From Azospirillum sp. TSO35-2 (GTDB lineage: Bacteria; Pseudomonadota; Alphaproteobacteria; Azospirillales; Azospirillaceae): a stretch of DNA of 64,000 bases. Positions 28,101 through 35,235 of this stretch are shown piece after piece. The stretch spans positions 659,039 through 723,038 of the forward strand of contig NZ_LGRA01000013.1 of the NCBI RefSeq assembly GCF_003116095.1, given 5' to 3'. The first letter of the stretch is position 1. The number at the start of each line of letters is the position of its first letter. The notes under the pieces were generated by a model. The model saw only the letters and a program-made list of their open reading frames with translations. It ran no database searches and was not told where the DNA came from. A program made the position numbers and the translations under genes.

Positions 28101-28898
28101 GTAGATGCCGCGCCCGGCCGACGCCCGGCCGATGGCGTGGATCGCCGTTTCATAGTCGGCGTAATAGCGGTCGGCGTCGGCCGCCGTCGTCGCCGCCTCG
28201 CCCAGCATGTCGTAGGAGTAGCGGAAACCCTCGGCCTCCATCTTGCGGCTGTTGGCCAGCGCCTCGTCGATGGTCTGGCCGGTGACGAACTGCTCGCCCA
28301 TCATCCGCATGGCGAAATCGACGCCACGGCGGATCAGCGGCTCGCCGCCGCGCAGGATCAGCTTGGTCAGCGCCGAGGACAGCGCCTGTTCACCCAACAC
28401 CCCGGTGACCTTGCCGGTGACCAGCAGCCCCCAGGTCGCGGCGTTGACGAACAGCGACGGGCTGTTGCCGAGGTGCGAGCGCCAGTCGCCGCCGGCGATC
28501 TTGTCGCGGATCAGCGCGTCGCGGGTGGCGCGGTCGGGGATGCGCAGCAGCGCCTCCGCCAGGCACATCAGCGCCACGCCCTCCTGGCTCGACAGGCTGT
28601 ATTCGTGGATCAGCCCCTCGACCCCGCGCGCCTGCGGCTTGGCGCGCAGCGCGGCGATCAGCGTCCGCGCGGTCGCTTGCGCCGCGTCCGTCACCGCCGC
28701 CGGCAGGGTCGCCTGCTCGACCAGCCAGGACACGCAGTCCGGTTCCGGCCGGCGGTAGGCGTCGGTGATCGCCTGCCGCAGCGCCGTCGCCGTCCGGATC
28801 GGCGGGGCGAAGGCGGCGAAGGGACCGGCGCCGGGGTCGGGCGCGGGCTGGGGCGCGGGGGTGACGGCAACGCTCGGATCGATCATGGGGGTCATCAT
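25155..28898 (-). CDS. putA: Bifunctional proline dehydrogenase / pyrroline-5-carboxylate dehydrogenase PutA
   Basis: PutA oxidises proline to glutamate, delivering electrons to quinone and NAD. The 1247-residue protein has a helical arm, a FAD proline-dehydrogenase barrel (about 190-480), an aldehyde-dehydrogenase module (about 560-1010) with the Glu in AETGGQNAMIVD and the catalytic Cys in SAGQRCSALRIL, and an extra C-terminal ALDH-like domain of about 200 residues. The N terminus lacks the ribbon-helix-helix repressor domain, so it is not an autogenous repressor. That fits the longer, non-DNA-binding alphaproteobacterial type. Starts at 28898, 28895 and 28886 are all in frame, and no strong ribosome site decides between them. 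Confidence 0.96.
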   Translation of the reverse strand: MMTPMIDPSVAVTPAPQPAPDPGAGPFAAFAPPIRTATALRQAITDAYRRPEPDCVSWLVEQATLPAAVTDAAQATARTLIAALRAKPQARGVEGLIHEYSLSSQEGVALMCLAEALLRIPDRATRDALIRDKIAGGDWRSHLGNSPSLFVNAATWGLLVTGKVTGVLGEQALSSALTKLILRGGEPLIRRGVDFAMRMMGEQFVTGQTIDEALANSRKMEAEGFRYSYDMLGEAATTAADADRYYADYETAIHAIGRASAGRGIYNGPGISIKLSALHPRYSRAQSQRVMAELLPRVSELARLAKDYDIGLNIDAEEADRLELSLDLLESLCFDPTLAGWDGIGFVVQAYGKRCPYTIDFIVDLARRSGHRLMVRLVKGAYWDSEIKRAQVDGLEDFPVYTRKLHTDVSYVACARRLLDAPDAVFPQFATHNAQTLATIYRMAGDDFQVGRYEFQCLHGMGEPLYKEVVGPLKRPCRVYAPVGTHETLLAYLVRRLLENGANSSFVNRIADKSVSIDELVADPVAQARAALPVGTRNPLIALPRDLFGTERPNSAGLDLSNENSLTALAAALRESVAVRWTAAPLLADGEGGGAAQPVRNPADHRDIVGQAVDATPADIADAFRFAEAAAPVWAATPPAERAACLMRAADALQARLPTLLGLIIREAGKSASNAIAEVREAIDFLRYYGAQACDRFANDSHRPLGPVVCISPWNFPLAIFTGQVAAALAAGNPVLAKPAEETPLIAAEAVRILRAAGVPAGAVQLLPGAGAVGAALVGHPATRAVMFTGSTEVARLIQRQLADRLAPDGSVIPLIAETGGQNAMIVDSSALAEQVVGDVVASAFDSAGQRCSALRILCLQEDIADRTLAMLKGALRELRIGNPDQLATDVGPVITAEARDGIDRHIEAMRARGRRVTALPLPDEAAHGTFVAPTIIEIDRIADLEREVFGPVLHVLRYRRDDLDRLVDAINGTGYGLTFGLHTRIDATVERVTSRIAAGNLYVNRNTIGAVVGVQPFGGHGLSGTGPKAGGPLYLTRLLSVRPPVDVGVRGTAADRAPALAFAQWLKGQGMVAEAARCLDVAERSPLGGSVELPGPVGESNLYSLDRRGRILLLPQTEQGLVLMLGAVFATGNDAVVDAPAGIASRLGSLPPDLAARVRVTASWEAAKGMAGALAGAVVEGDAARRLEVNRRIAELPGPIVLIQAVSSAGLASGVEEVQIAWLLNERSLSINTTAAGGNASLVAMS

Positions 28899-29441
28899 CG
28901 GGCTCTGGGTCGGGGCTCAGGGTGTGTCGGTCGGCCGGGAGCGATCCGGGCGCAGGAGAGAACGAAACGCATCTCGTGACGCCATGCCGGTCAGGCGGAC
29001 ATCGCATGATCGGACCATCGGTTCAGCGTTCAAACGGTAACCCGGAATGCCGCCGTGGCTCCATAGGGTATTTTCGCTGTTTCCCCGATGATTGTTCTGT
29101 TTTGGAGTTTGCACGACTCATGAATGACGGCAATTTCGCCGATCTTCCGCAGCATTGCCTTGATTCACCTGCGGATTCCGCCGCCGGCACGGCAACCCAT
29201 CCGCCCAATTCGGAAAATGACCACAGAATCCGGAGATCAGACGGCAAGCCGACGCTCATCCCATCCATCATCTTGTGTTCCGGTGAAAATTCCGCATCCT
29301 GCAATGCGACCGCCCCAGCCCCCAGTGACGGCGGGCGGCACGGTCCCCACCTCATGGGACCGGTTGCAGCCACAGCGATACAACACGAAAGAATCGTCGG
29401 CGTTCCGGCCCGTCTGCCGAAGATACGGCGCCAGGGTCGGG
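28899..29441. other. 543-base gene-free stretch upstream of putA
   Basis: Composition is visibly more AT-rich than the flanks. Short open frames exist but none has a convincing start, codon bias or recognisable product. The putA promoter must lie near its right of 28898 on the minus strand, but I cannot identify -35/-10 elements or an operator. I saw no RNA gene. It may be a decayed gene. Confidence 0.4.
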
Positions 29442-30227
29442 TCAGCCGACCAGGCGGTCCCGCTGCGGGGTGAACCAGCCCAGCCCGGCCAGCGTGCCGG
29501 CGCGCGGGCGGTATTCGCAGCCGACGAAGCCGCGATAGCCCAGCCGGTCCAACTCCGCGAACAGGAAGGGATGGTTCAGTTCCTCCCCCGCCGGTTCGTG
29601 GCGGGACGGGACCGAGGCGACCTGGATGTGGCCGGTGATCGGCAGCAGGCGGCGCAACGCCATGGTGACGTCGCCGTGCAGGATCTGGCGGTGATAGAGG
29701 TCGAACTGCAGCTTCACGTTCGGCAGCCCGGTCTCGGCGATCAGCCGCTCGGCCAGGGCGAAGTCGTTCAGGAAATAGCCGGGCATGTCGCGGCCGTTGA
29801 TCGGCTCCAGCAGCAGGTCGATGCCGCGCTCCGCCAGCGCCCCGGCGGCGTGGGTCACCGCGCGGCGGTAGCTGGCCTGGGCCGCCGGATCGGCGGGATC
29901 GGCCAGCCCGGCCATCAGGTGCAGCCGCCGGCAGCCGGTGGCCTCGGCGAAGATCAGCGCCGTCTCCACACCGGCCCGGAGATCGGCGAAACGGTCCGGC
30001 AGCGCCGCCAGCCCGCGCTCCCCCGCCGCCCAGTCGCCCGGCGGCATGTTGAACAGCGCCTGGGTCAGGCGGTTGCGCTGCAGCCGCGCCGCCACCGCGT
30101 CGGGCGCGTGGTCGTAGGGGAACAGGAACTCCACCGCCTGGAAGCCGGCGTCGGCGGCGGCGTCGAAGCGGTCGAGGAACGGCCACTCCGTGAACATCAT
30201 CGTCAGGTTGGCGGCGAAGATGGGCAT
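29442..30227 (-). CDS. hyi: Hydroxypyruvate isomerase family TIM-barrel protein
   Basis: The 261-residue protein is a xylose-isomerase-like barrel of the Hyi/OtnI group, which interconverts hydroxypyruvate and tartronate semialdehyde or acts on 2-oxo-tetronates. Features are ANLTMMFTEWPFLDRFDAAADAGF at the N terminus, metal/acid residues in LLLEPINGRDMPGYFL and VKLQFDLYHRQI, and the final GFVGCEYRPRAGT segment. Full length for the family. It could serve glyoxylate or serine-cycle-linked C1 metabolism, since it borders the C1 island. Start ATG 30227. Hydroxypyruvate versus 2-oxo-tetronate specificity cannot be decided here. Confidence 0.85.
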   Translation of the reverse strand: MPIFAANLTMMFTEWPFLDRFDAAADAGFQAVEFLFPYDHAPDAVAARLQRNRLTQALFNMPPGDWAAGERGLAALPDRFADLRAGVETALIFAEATGCRRLHLMAGLADPADPAAQASYRRAVTHAAGALAERGIDLLLEPINGRDMPGYFLNDFALAERLIAETGLPNVKLQFDLYHRQILHGDVTMALRRLLPITGHIQVASVPSRHEPAGEELNHPFLFAELDRLGYRGFVGCEYRPRAGTLAGLGWFTPQRDRLVG

Positions 30228-30398
30228 GGCGTCGGACCCCCCGTCAGGCACTCCCCCAGGCGGGGAGCCGCCACCGTGCCATCGTCGCCGCCTTCCGGCA
30301 ATGGCTCCCGGCAATGGACGGCGGCGGCCCACCTGACCGGATGGCCAGCCCGGGTTTCCTCGCGCCACACCCGCCCCATATTCATGCACCGGCGTCGT

Positions 30399-30455
30399 GG
30401 TCATATGACAAATGTATTGACTCCGGCGCAGTGTTTGTGTGCAGTGCAATATAAT
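30399..30455. promoter_or_regulatory. Palindrome GTCATATGAC with a downstream TATAAT
   Basis: The 300-base gap between two divergent genes contains the perfect palindrome GTCATATGAC (30400-30409), extendable with one mismatch to TGGTCATATGACAA. TATAAT follows at 30450-30455. The palindrome resembles operators of GntR-type repressors. No good -35 hexamer is spaced correctly, so only the operator reading is offered. Confidence 0.4.
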
Positions 30456-30527
30456 GCATGCCGCCACACGCCGGACCATGGCGTCGCCCGCGGTACACCC
30501 CAACATTTCCGACTGCGTGGAGATGTC

Positions 30528-30722
30528 ATGATCGAGTTGCTCTTTGTGGTCTGCCTGCTCTCCGAACCCGACCGGTGCTCCGTCGAACACCCGTCGTTCC
30601 AGGAGCCGTTCACCAACGTGATGGCCTGCTCGCGCACCGGCCTGTTCCGTGCCGCCGAGTGGGCGCAGCAGCATCCGAAATACACCGTGCGCCGCTGGCG
30701 CTGCGAACCGCGCCAGACCTGA
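30528..30722 (+). CDS. Small cysteine-containing hypothetical protein
   Basis: A 64-residue product starting MIELLFVVCLLSEPDRCSVEHPSF and ending YTVRRWRCEPRQT. It has four cysteines (Cys9, Cys17, and two later) and a short hydrophobic N terminus that could be a weak signal or membrane anchor. I do not recognise it by name; proteins of this appearance are widespread short secreted or periplasmic proteins in alphaproteobacteria. Ribosome binding is unclear, with GGAGA at about 30518. It is convergent with folP, 36 bases away. Coding potential is supported by codon bias and a matching upstream operator-like region. Confidence 0.55.
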   Translation: MIELLFVVCLLSEPDRCSVEHPSFQEPFTNVMACSRTGLFRAAEWAQQHPKYTVRRWRCEPRQT

Positions 30723-30758
30723 CGCGGGCCGGCACGGCGAAGGGGCCGCCAGGGCACC

Positions 30759-31856
30759 TCAGCGCACCCGCAGCGTCTCCCAGACGTCGCGCGCCTGAGC
30801 GGTGTCCCGCACGTCGTGGACGCGCAGGATCTGGACACCCTGCTCGAACGCGGCCAGCGCCGCGGCGAGCGATCCCGGCAGCCGGTCGCGCGGCTCGGCG
30901 GCGTCCGCCCAGCGCCGGACCAGCCCCTTGCGTGAGAAGCCGGCCAGCACGCCGCAACCCAGCCCATGCAGCAGGGAGAGGGCGCGGGTGACGGCGGCGC
31001 CGTGCTCCATCCGCTTGGCGAAGCCGATCCCCGGATCGACCAGGATGCGCGCCCGGTCGAGCCCGGCGGCCTCGCAGTCGCGCAGGCGCGCCGCCAACTC
31101 GTCGAAGACGTCGAGCACCGGATCGGCGTAGGCCGGCGCTTGGTTCATGGTCGCCGGAACGCCGCGCATGTGCATCACGACCACGGCCACGCCCGGATTC
31201 AGCGCCATCGCGTCCGCCACCACCGCCAGCGCCCGCGGATCGTGGCCGAGGCCGGACACGTCGTTGACCAGCCGCGCCCCGGCGGCCAGCGCCGCCACCA
31301 TCACCGCCGCGCTGCGGGTGTCGACCGACACGACGAGTCCGCGTTCCGCCAGCCGGGCGATCACCGGGACGACGCGGGCGATCTGCTCCTCCGCCGGAAC
31401 CGCCGCCGCGCCGGGGCGGGTCGATTCCGCCCCGACATCGACGATGTCGGCCCCGTCGGCCGCCAGTTGCATCCCGTGGGCGACGGCCCGGTCGACGTCG
31501 AGGTAGAGCCCGCCGTCCGAGAAGCTGTCCGGCGTGACGTTGACGATGCCCATCAGCCGGGGCCGGTCGAGCGACAGCCCCAGCACCGGGGGCCGCGCCG
31601 CCGTCAGCCGCGCCAGCCGGTCCCGGCCGCTGTGCCGCACCGGCGCCGGCAGACGGCCAAGCCACGCCTCCAATTCAGCCAGCGGCAGGATCCGGCGCTC
31701 GACCCCCGTTTCCGTGCGCAGCACCGCTTCGCAGCGGTCGAAGCGCAGCCAGCCGCCGGCCAGACGGCGCGCACCGGGCAGCGCCTGTTCCGGCGCCGTC
31801 AGCCCGAGCGGGCGCAGATACAGCCGGGAAGCCCCGCAGGAAGCCTCGTCGTCCAT
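30759..31856 (-). CDS. folP: Dihydropteroate synthase
   Basis: FolP joins p-aminobenzoate to the pterin pyrophosphate in folate synthesis; in this setting it could also supply H4MPT-like pterins. The 365-residue protein has the classical barrel: LMGIVNVTPDSFSDGG at about 103, DIVDVGAESTRPGA, SVDTRSAAV, LVNDVSGLGHD, ILVDPGIGFAKRMEHG and the phosphate site AGFSRKGLV. An N-terminal extension of about 100 residues with LYLRPLGL is usual for alphaproteobacterial FolP. GAGGGGG precedes the ATG. It is divergent from the small gene at 32027. A second, distant DHPS-like gene lies at 62689. Confidence 0.93.
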   Translation of the reverse strand: MDDEASCGASRLYLRPLGLTAPEQALPGARRLAGGWLRFDRCEAVLRTETGVERRILPLAELEAWLGRLPAPVRHSGRDRLARLTAARPPVLGLSLDRPRLMGIVNVTPDSFSDGGLYLDVDRAVAHGMQLAADGADIVDVGAESTRPGAAAVPAEEQIARVVPVIARLAERGLVVSVDTRSAAVMVAALAAGARLVNDVSGLGHDPRALAVVADAMALNPGVAVVVMHMRGVPATMNQAPAYADPVLDVFDELAARLRDCEAAGLDRARILVDPGIGFAKRMEHGAAVTRALSLLHGLGCGVLAGFSRKGLVRRWADAAEPRDRLPGSLAAALAAFEQGVQILRVHDVRDTAQARDVWETLRVR

Positions 31857-31939
31857 CAGCCCCCCTCTTTCGACAGGGGTGGGAGCAACCGGAAAGGAGC
31901 AGCCGCCTCCCCCGAAAGGGGCGCGTTCAATCCGCGCGA

Positions 31940-31963
31940 ATGATTGTTATATAGACCAATCAT
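31940..31963. promoter_or_regulatory. Inverted repeat ATGATTG-N10-CAATCAT between folP and a small C1-island gene
   Basis: Perfect 7-bp arms (31940-31946 and 31957-31963) flank TTATATAGAC. The AT-rich core in this very GC-rich DNA and the position in a divergent 170-base promoter region suggest a repressor or activator site serving both genes. A CCCC-GAAA-GGGG hairpin lies just left of it (31914-31924). Confidence 0.45.
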
Positions 31964-32026
31964 CGTGACCCGGCGGAGCGGCCGTCCCGGCTGACAACCG
32001 CAAAGACGATATGGGGAATTCCGGTC

Positions 32027-32371
32027 ATGCCTGTCCGCTTCGCGCTTGTCTTCGCCGTGGCCGCGCTGTCGGCCCTGCCCGCCGCCGCCAGCCCGGCGAA
32101 CGATTACCCGACCGAGGCCAGGGCCGACTATGTGATCGGCTGCATGATGGCGAACGGCCAGTCGCACACCGTCATGCAGAAATGCGCCTGCAGCATCGAC
32201 GCCATCGCCGACCGCATCCCCTACGACGACTACACGGCGATGGAGACGGTGAAGGTGATGGGCGACCTGCCGGGGGAGCGCGCCTCGCTGTTCCGTGGCG
32301 CCGGCTGGGCCAAGGATTTGATGGACCGCCTCCGCCAGGCCCAGATCGCCGCCGACCGCCAGTGCTTCTGA
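32027..32371 (+). CDS. Small exported protein with cysteine cluster, C1-island associated
   Basis: The 114-residue precursor has a clear signal peptide (RFALVFAVAALSALPAAAS). The mature part contains YVIGCMMANGQSHTVMQKCACSID, a C-x12ish-C-x-C arrangement, then a helical region ending with a final Cys. The family is unnamed as far as I know, though I associate similar small proteins with methylotrophy islands. It is probably periplasmic with disulfides or a metal site. It is convergent with the SoxYZ-like gene, 18 bases apart. Function unknown. Confidence 0.7.
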   Translation: MPVRFALVFAVAALSALPAAASPANDYPTEARADYVIGCMMANGQSHTVMQKCACSIDAIADRIPYDDYTAMETVKVMGDLPGERASLFRGAGWAKDLMDRLRQAQIAADRQCF

Positions 32372-32389
32372 CCCCCGGAACACCGGCGG

Positions 32390-33223
32390 CTACAGGGCCG
32401 GCCCGGTCTTCACCGGAACCGTCCGGGTGAAGGTGGCGCCCTTGGTGTCCTGCGCCACCACCTCCAGGCTGCCGCCCGTGCCGGGTACGAAGCTGAAGCG
32501 GATGTTGGGATCCTCGCTGATCGAGATGTCGGTGTCGATGTCCAGCACCGGCTGGCCGCCGTAGCGGATGGCGATCGACCGAATGTAGTGGGCCGGGATG
32601 TAGGTCCGGCTCACCTGATCGAACTGCAGCCCGCTGCTGTTGGGGTGGCTGATCAGCAATTGCGCGGTCGCCGGGCTGCCGGCCATCACCGTGTCCGGCA
32701 GGTTCACCTTGATGCGGCCGAGCCGCGCCAGCGCCTCCTGCGGGTCCTTGACCGCCGGGGCGGAGCAGCCGCCCGCCGCCTTGACGAAGACCCGGGTCAT
32801 CATCAGCCGACCGTCCGCCGTCTCGCCGACGGCGCGGACGTTGGTGTATTCGTTGACGCGCACCCGGGTTTCGATGCTGTTGCCGGCGCTGGCCGGGCCG
32901 AAACGGACGGTCGCCGCCAGCGGCACCGGGTTGTTGTCGATGATCAGCGACAGGCTCTTCAGGTGAAGCGACGGCTCGACCTCGACCCGCACCGGCACCA
33001 GCGCCGCGTCGTAGGCGCGGGCCGGCGCGTCGATCCGCATCCGGTCGCCGGCGTCCTCCACCGGGCGATCCTTGAAATAGAGGTCGTGCAGCAGGTCCCA
33101 GCGCGCCGCGTCCTCCGCCGTGCCGCCATCGGCCGTGCCCCCGGCCGCCGTGGTGGCGCCGAGAACCGGTGTGGTCACAAGCATCAGGAGCCCGATCAGC
33201 CCCGCGAGCGGATGTCCGGCCAT
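32390..33223 (-). CDS. Quinoprotein-associated SoxYZ-like carrier protein
   Basis: The 277-residue precursor has a signal peptide (to about VLGA). An N-terminal SoxY-like half ends at AAGGCSAP, which holds the GGC cysteine that in SoxY carries sulfur intermediates. A SoxZ-like Ig half then runs from about 170 (VMAGSPATAQLLISHPNSSG) to the end. A fused SoxYZ like this is known as an accessory of PQQ-dependent dehydrogenase systems; its cargo is unknown. In thiosulfate-oxidising SoxY the motif is at the C terminus (GGCGG); here it is internal because of the fusion. It is the last gene of the mptG-led operon, 18 bases after the metallohydrolase. Confidence 0.85.
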   Translation of the reverse strand: MAGHPLAGLIGLLMLVTTPVLGATTAAGGTADGGTAEDAARWDLLHDLYFKDRPVEDAGDRMRIDAPARAYDAALVPVRVEVEPSLHLKSLSLIIDNNPVPLAATVRFGPASAGNSIETRVRVNEYTNVRAVGETADGRLMMTRVFVKAAGGCSAPAVKDPQEALARLGRIKVNLPDTVMAGSPATAQLLISHPNSSGLQFDQVSRTYIPAHYIRSIAIRYGGQPVLDIDTDISISEDPNIRFSFVPGTGGSLEVVAQDTKGATFTRTVPVKTGPAL

Positions 33224-33241
33224 TGGTCCCTCCCTGTTTTC

Positions 33242-34177
33242 CTACTCCCACTCCAGCGCGGCGAAGGTCGCGGTGACGTTGCGCGGGTTGTATGCGTCGA
33301 ACAACAGCCAGCGCGCCCGTTCGTCCTGCGCGACCTGGGTCACCGCCTCCTGGATGCTGCCGCCGGCCTTCAGCACCCGCCGCACCCCCTCGACCAGCGC
33401 CGTCAGGTAGCGCCGCTCCGGCTCCAGCGCGCCCGGCCAGTCGGCGACCGCCGGTCCCACCGCCGGTCCATGGCCGGGGACGACACGCACCGCCGGCACC
33501 CGGGCCAGCGTGTCGATCACGCCCAGCCAGCCGACGGCGCTGCCGTCCACCGCCGGAAGATGGTCGAGGAACAGCAGGTCGCCGGCGAACAGCGTCCCGG
33601 TCTGCGGATCGAACACCGTCAGGTCGTTGTTGGTGTGCGCCGTCGGGTATGCCGTCAGCACCAGTGTGCGCCCGCCGAGCTCGATCCGCAACGCGTCGGC
33701 GACCGGCTGGTCGACCCGCAGCGGCGTGATGCCCGCCGCCGCGTCGGCGCCGAGTTCGTCGGCCAGCCGGCGCTGATAGACCTCCTGCCGGGCGGCCACC
33801 GCGTCCTGGAGGTTGGCGTGGCCGGCGACCGGCACGCCGGCGAAGGCGGCGTTGCCGAAGATGTGGTCGGGGTGCATGTGGGTGTCGATGACGACGGTCA
33901 CCGGCTTGTCCGTCCGCGCCGCGATGGCCTCGCGCAGCCGCCGCCCGACCTCCGGCGTGCCGCCGGTGTCGATGACCGCCACGCCGCTGCCGCCGACGAT
34001 GAAGCCGAGGTTGGCGGTGTCGCCGCCATTGTCCGGCGCCGGCTCCGCGATCGCCCCCTGGTGGACGAACACCCCCGGCGCGATCTCCGTCACCGCCAGC
34101 GGGGCGGCGCGCGCCGCCGCCGTCGTCGCCAGCACGGCGGCGCACAGAACAGCGGCCAGCACCCGCGTCCTGCCCAT
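33242..34177 (-). CDS. Quinoprotein relay system zinc metallohydrolase (metallo-beta-lactamase fold)
   Basis: The 311-residue precursor has a signal peptide (VLAAVLCAAVLATTAAARAA) and a metallo-beta-lactamase domain. Zinc ligands are seen in DTHMHPDHIFGN (H-x-H-x-D-H), a His in TAHTNNDLTV, Asp in LFAGDLLFLDHLP and His in VPGHGPAVG. It belongs to the group that pairs with a SoxYZ-like carrier next to PQQ dehydrogenases; the reaction is not established. The ATG at 34177 is strongly supported by AGGAGGAGG 7 bases upstream. An ATG at 34195 overlapping the previous stop is the alternative. Confidence 0.88.
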   Translation of the reverse strand: MGRTRVLAAVLCAAVLATTAAARAAPLAVTEIAPGVFVHQGAIAEPAPDNGGDTANLGFIVGGSGVAVIDTGGTPEVGRRLREAIAARTDKPVTVVIDTHMHPDHIFGNAAFAGVPVAGHANLQDAVAARQEVYQRRLADELGADAAAGITPLRVDQPVADALRIELGGRTLVLTAYPTAHTNNDLTVFDPQTGTLFAGDLLFLDHLPAVDGSAVGWLGVIDTLARVPAVRVVPGHGPAVGPAVADWPGALEPERRYLTALVEGVRRVLKAGGSIQEAVTQVAQDERARWLLFDAYNPRNVTATFAALEWE

Positions 34178-34191
34178 GCCCGGCCTCCTCC

Positions 34192-35235
34192 TCATCCGTC
34201 GCTCCGCGGACCGGCGTCGCACAGCAGCGCCACCGCCACCGCCGGGGCGCAGTCGGCGGCGGCGGAGCGCCAGCGCTCCGGCAGGCCGGCGGCCGCCATC
34301 AGCGGGCAATGGGCGCGGCCGGTCCGTGCGGCGACGCGCTCCACCAGGAAGCGGCCGACCCCCGCCCCGACCAGCGGCGCGTCGTCCGGCACCACCCCGC
34401 GCGACACGACCTGGGCCAGCCCGTCCTCGACGGCGCGCGTCTGCCGGTCGATGAAGTAACTGGCGAGCCGCCGCCACGCCGCCGCGTCTGCGTCCGCCAG
34501 ATCGGCGCCGATCATGCGGGTGAGTCGGCGTGCGCTCGCCTCCAGCCCCTTGTCGCGGCCGTCGGCGGTCGGGTGCAGGTCGGCGCCCTCCGGCAACGTG
34601 CCGGCCAGCCGATGGGCGTCGGCCATGGTGGCGAAATACTCCGCCATGACGCCGCGCCAGACGCCGTTGACCGGCGCGCGCGCCGCCACCGCCATGACCG
34701 GCGTGCGGACGACCCCGGTGTAGAGCAGCTCGCCGGTCTCCATCCGCGTCGCGTCGGTGTAGCCGGCGTTGCGCACCCGGCCATCGGCGAAGGGCACGAT
34801 GTCGGTGGTGGTGCTGCCGATGTCGACGAGGATCCCGGCCGGCAGCACCAGCGCCGCCAGCGCCGCCGTCGCGTGCCAGTTGGCCGAGGCGACCTCCGCC
34901 ACCCGCAACCGCGCCGTGGCGGGATCGAGAAACCCGGCCGGACCGGCGAACACCGCCAGTTCCACCCCCGGCAGCGCCGCCGCCAGCGTGTCGAGGATCC
35001 GCCCGACCCCGTCGGCGCGGTCGGCGAAGAGATCGACCAGTTCCCCGGTCATGGTGACCGCCGCGCGCGCAACCCGTCCATGCCGGCCGACGATGGCCGC
35101 CAGCGCCGCCTCCAACCGGTCGAGCCCCTGCCACAACGGGCACGGCTCCTGCGCCACCTCGACCAGCTCGCCGGTGGAGAACCAGGCCGCCTTGAGATGC
35201 GCGCCGCCGACGTCGAGGCCGAGGGTGATCGTCAT
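34192..35235 (-). CDS. H4MPT-linked C1-transfer pathway protein, MfnF/hydantoinase-like
   Basis: The 347-residue protein has an actin/hydantoinase-like ATPase fold: LGLDVGGAHLKAAW at the start, then ILVDIGSTTTDIVPF and a GAGVGRFLVERVA segment. This family is found beside H4MPT genes in methylotrophs. Its archaeal relative MfnF couples the furan and tyramine halves of methanofuran, so here it probably acts in methylofuran synthesis. That transfer of function is inference. Its start overlaps the stop of the CitG-like gene by ATGA, and it is followed by the metallohydrolase after 14 bases. Confidence 0.82.
   Translation of the reverse strand: MTITLGLDVGGAHLKAAWFSTGELVEVAQEPCPLWQGLDRLEAALAAIVGRHGRVARAAVTMTGELVDLFADRADGVGRILDTLAAALPGVELAVFAGPAGFLDPATARLRVAEVASANWHATAALAALVLPAGILVDIGSTTTDIVPFADGRVRNAGYTDATRMETGELLYTGVVRTPVMAVAARAPVNGVWRGVMAEYFATMADAHRLAGTLPEGADLHPTADGRDKGLEASARRLTRMIGADLADADAAAWRRLASYFIDRQTRAVEDGLAQVVSRGVVPDDAPLVGAGVGRFLVERVAARTGRAHCPLMAAAGLPERWRSAAADCAPAVAVALLCDAGPRSDG

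Noticed and set aside
25704-28979. A 1091-codon open frame antisense to putA
   Set aside because: Same reason: arginine/glycine/histidine-rich composition, no recognisable motif, complete overlap with an unmistakable PutA.
28899-29441. Possible small gene or RNA in the gap upstream of putA
   Set aside because: No ribosome site, codon bias, cloverleaf or strong hairpin could be found.
29124-30722. A plus-strand frame of 532 codons overlapping the hydroxypyruvate isomerase gene
   Set aside because: Only its last 64 codons, from the ATG at 30528, look like a gene; the rest is antisense shadow and the AT-richer gap.
33242-34177. Metallohydrolase considered as a true beta-lactamase or glyoxalase II
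   Set aside because: Signal peptide, pairing with a SoxYZ-like carrier and the PQQ/C1 context fit the quinoprotein relay group better.
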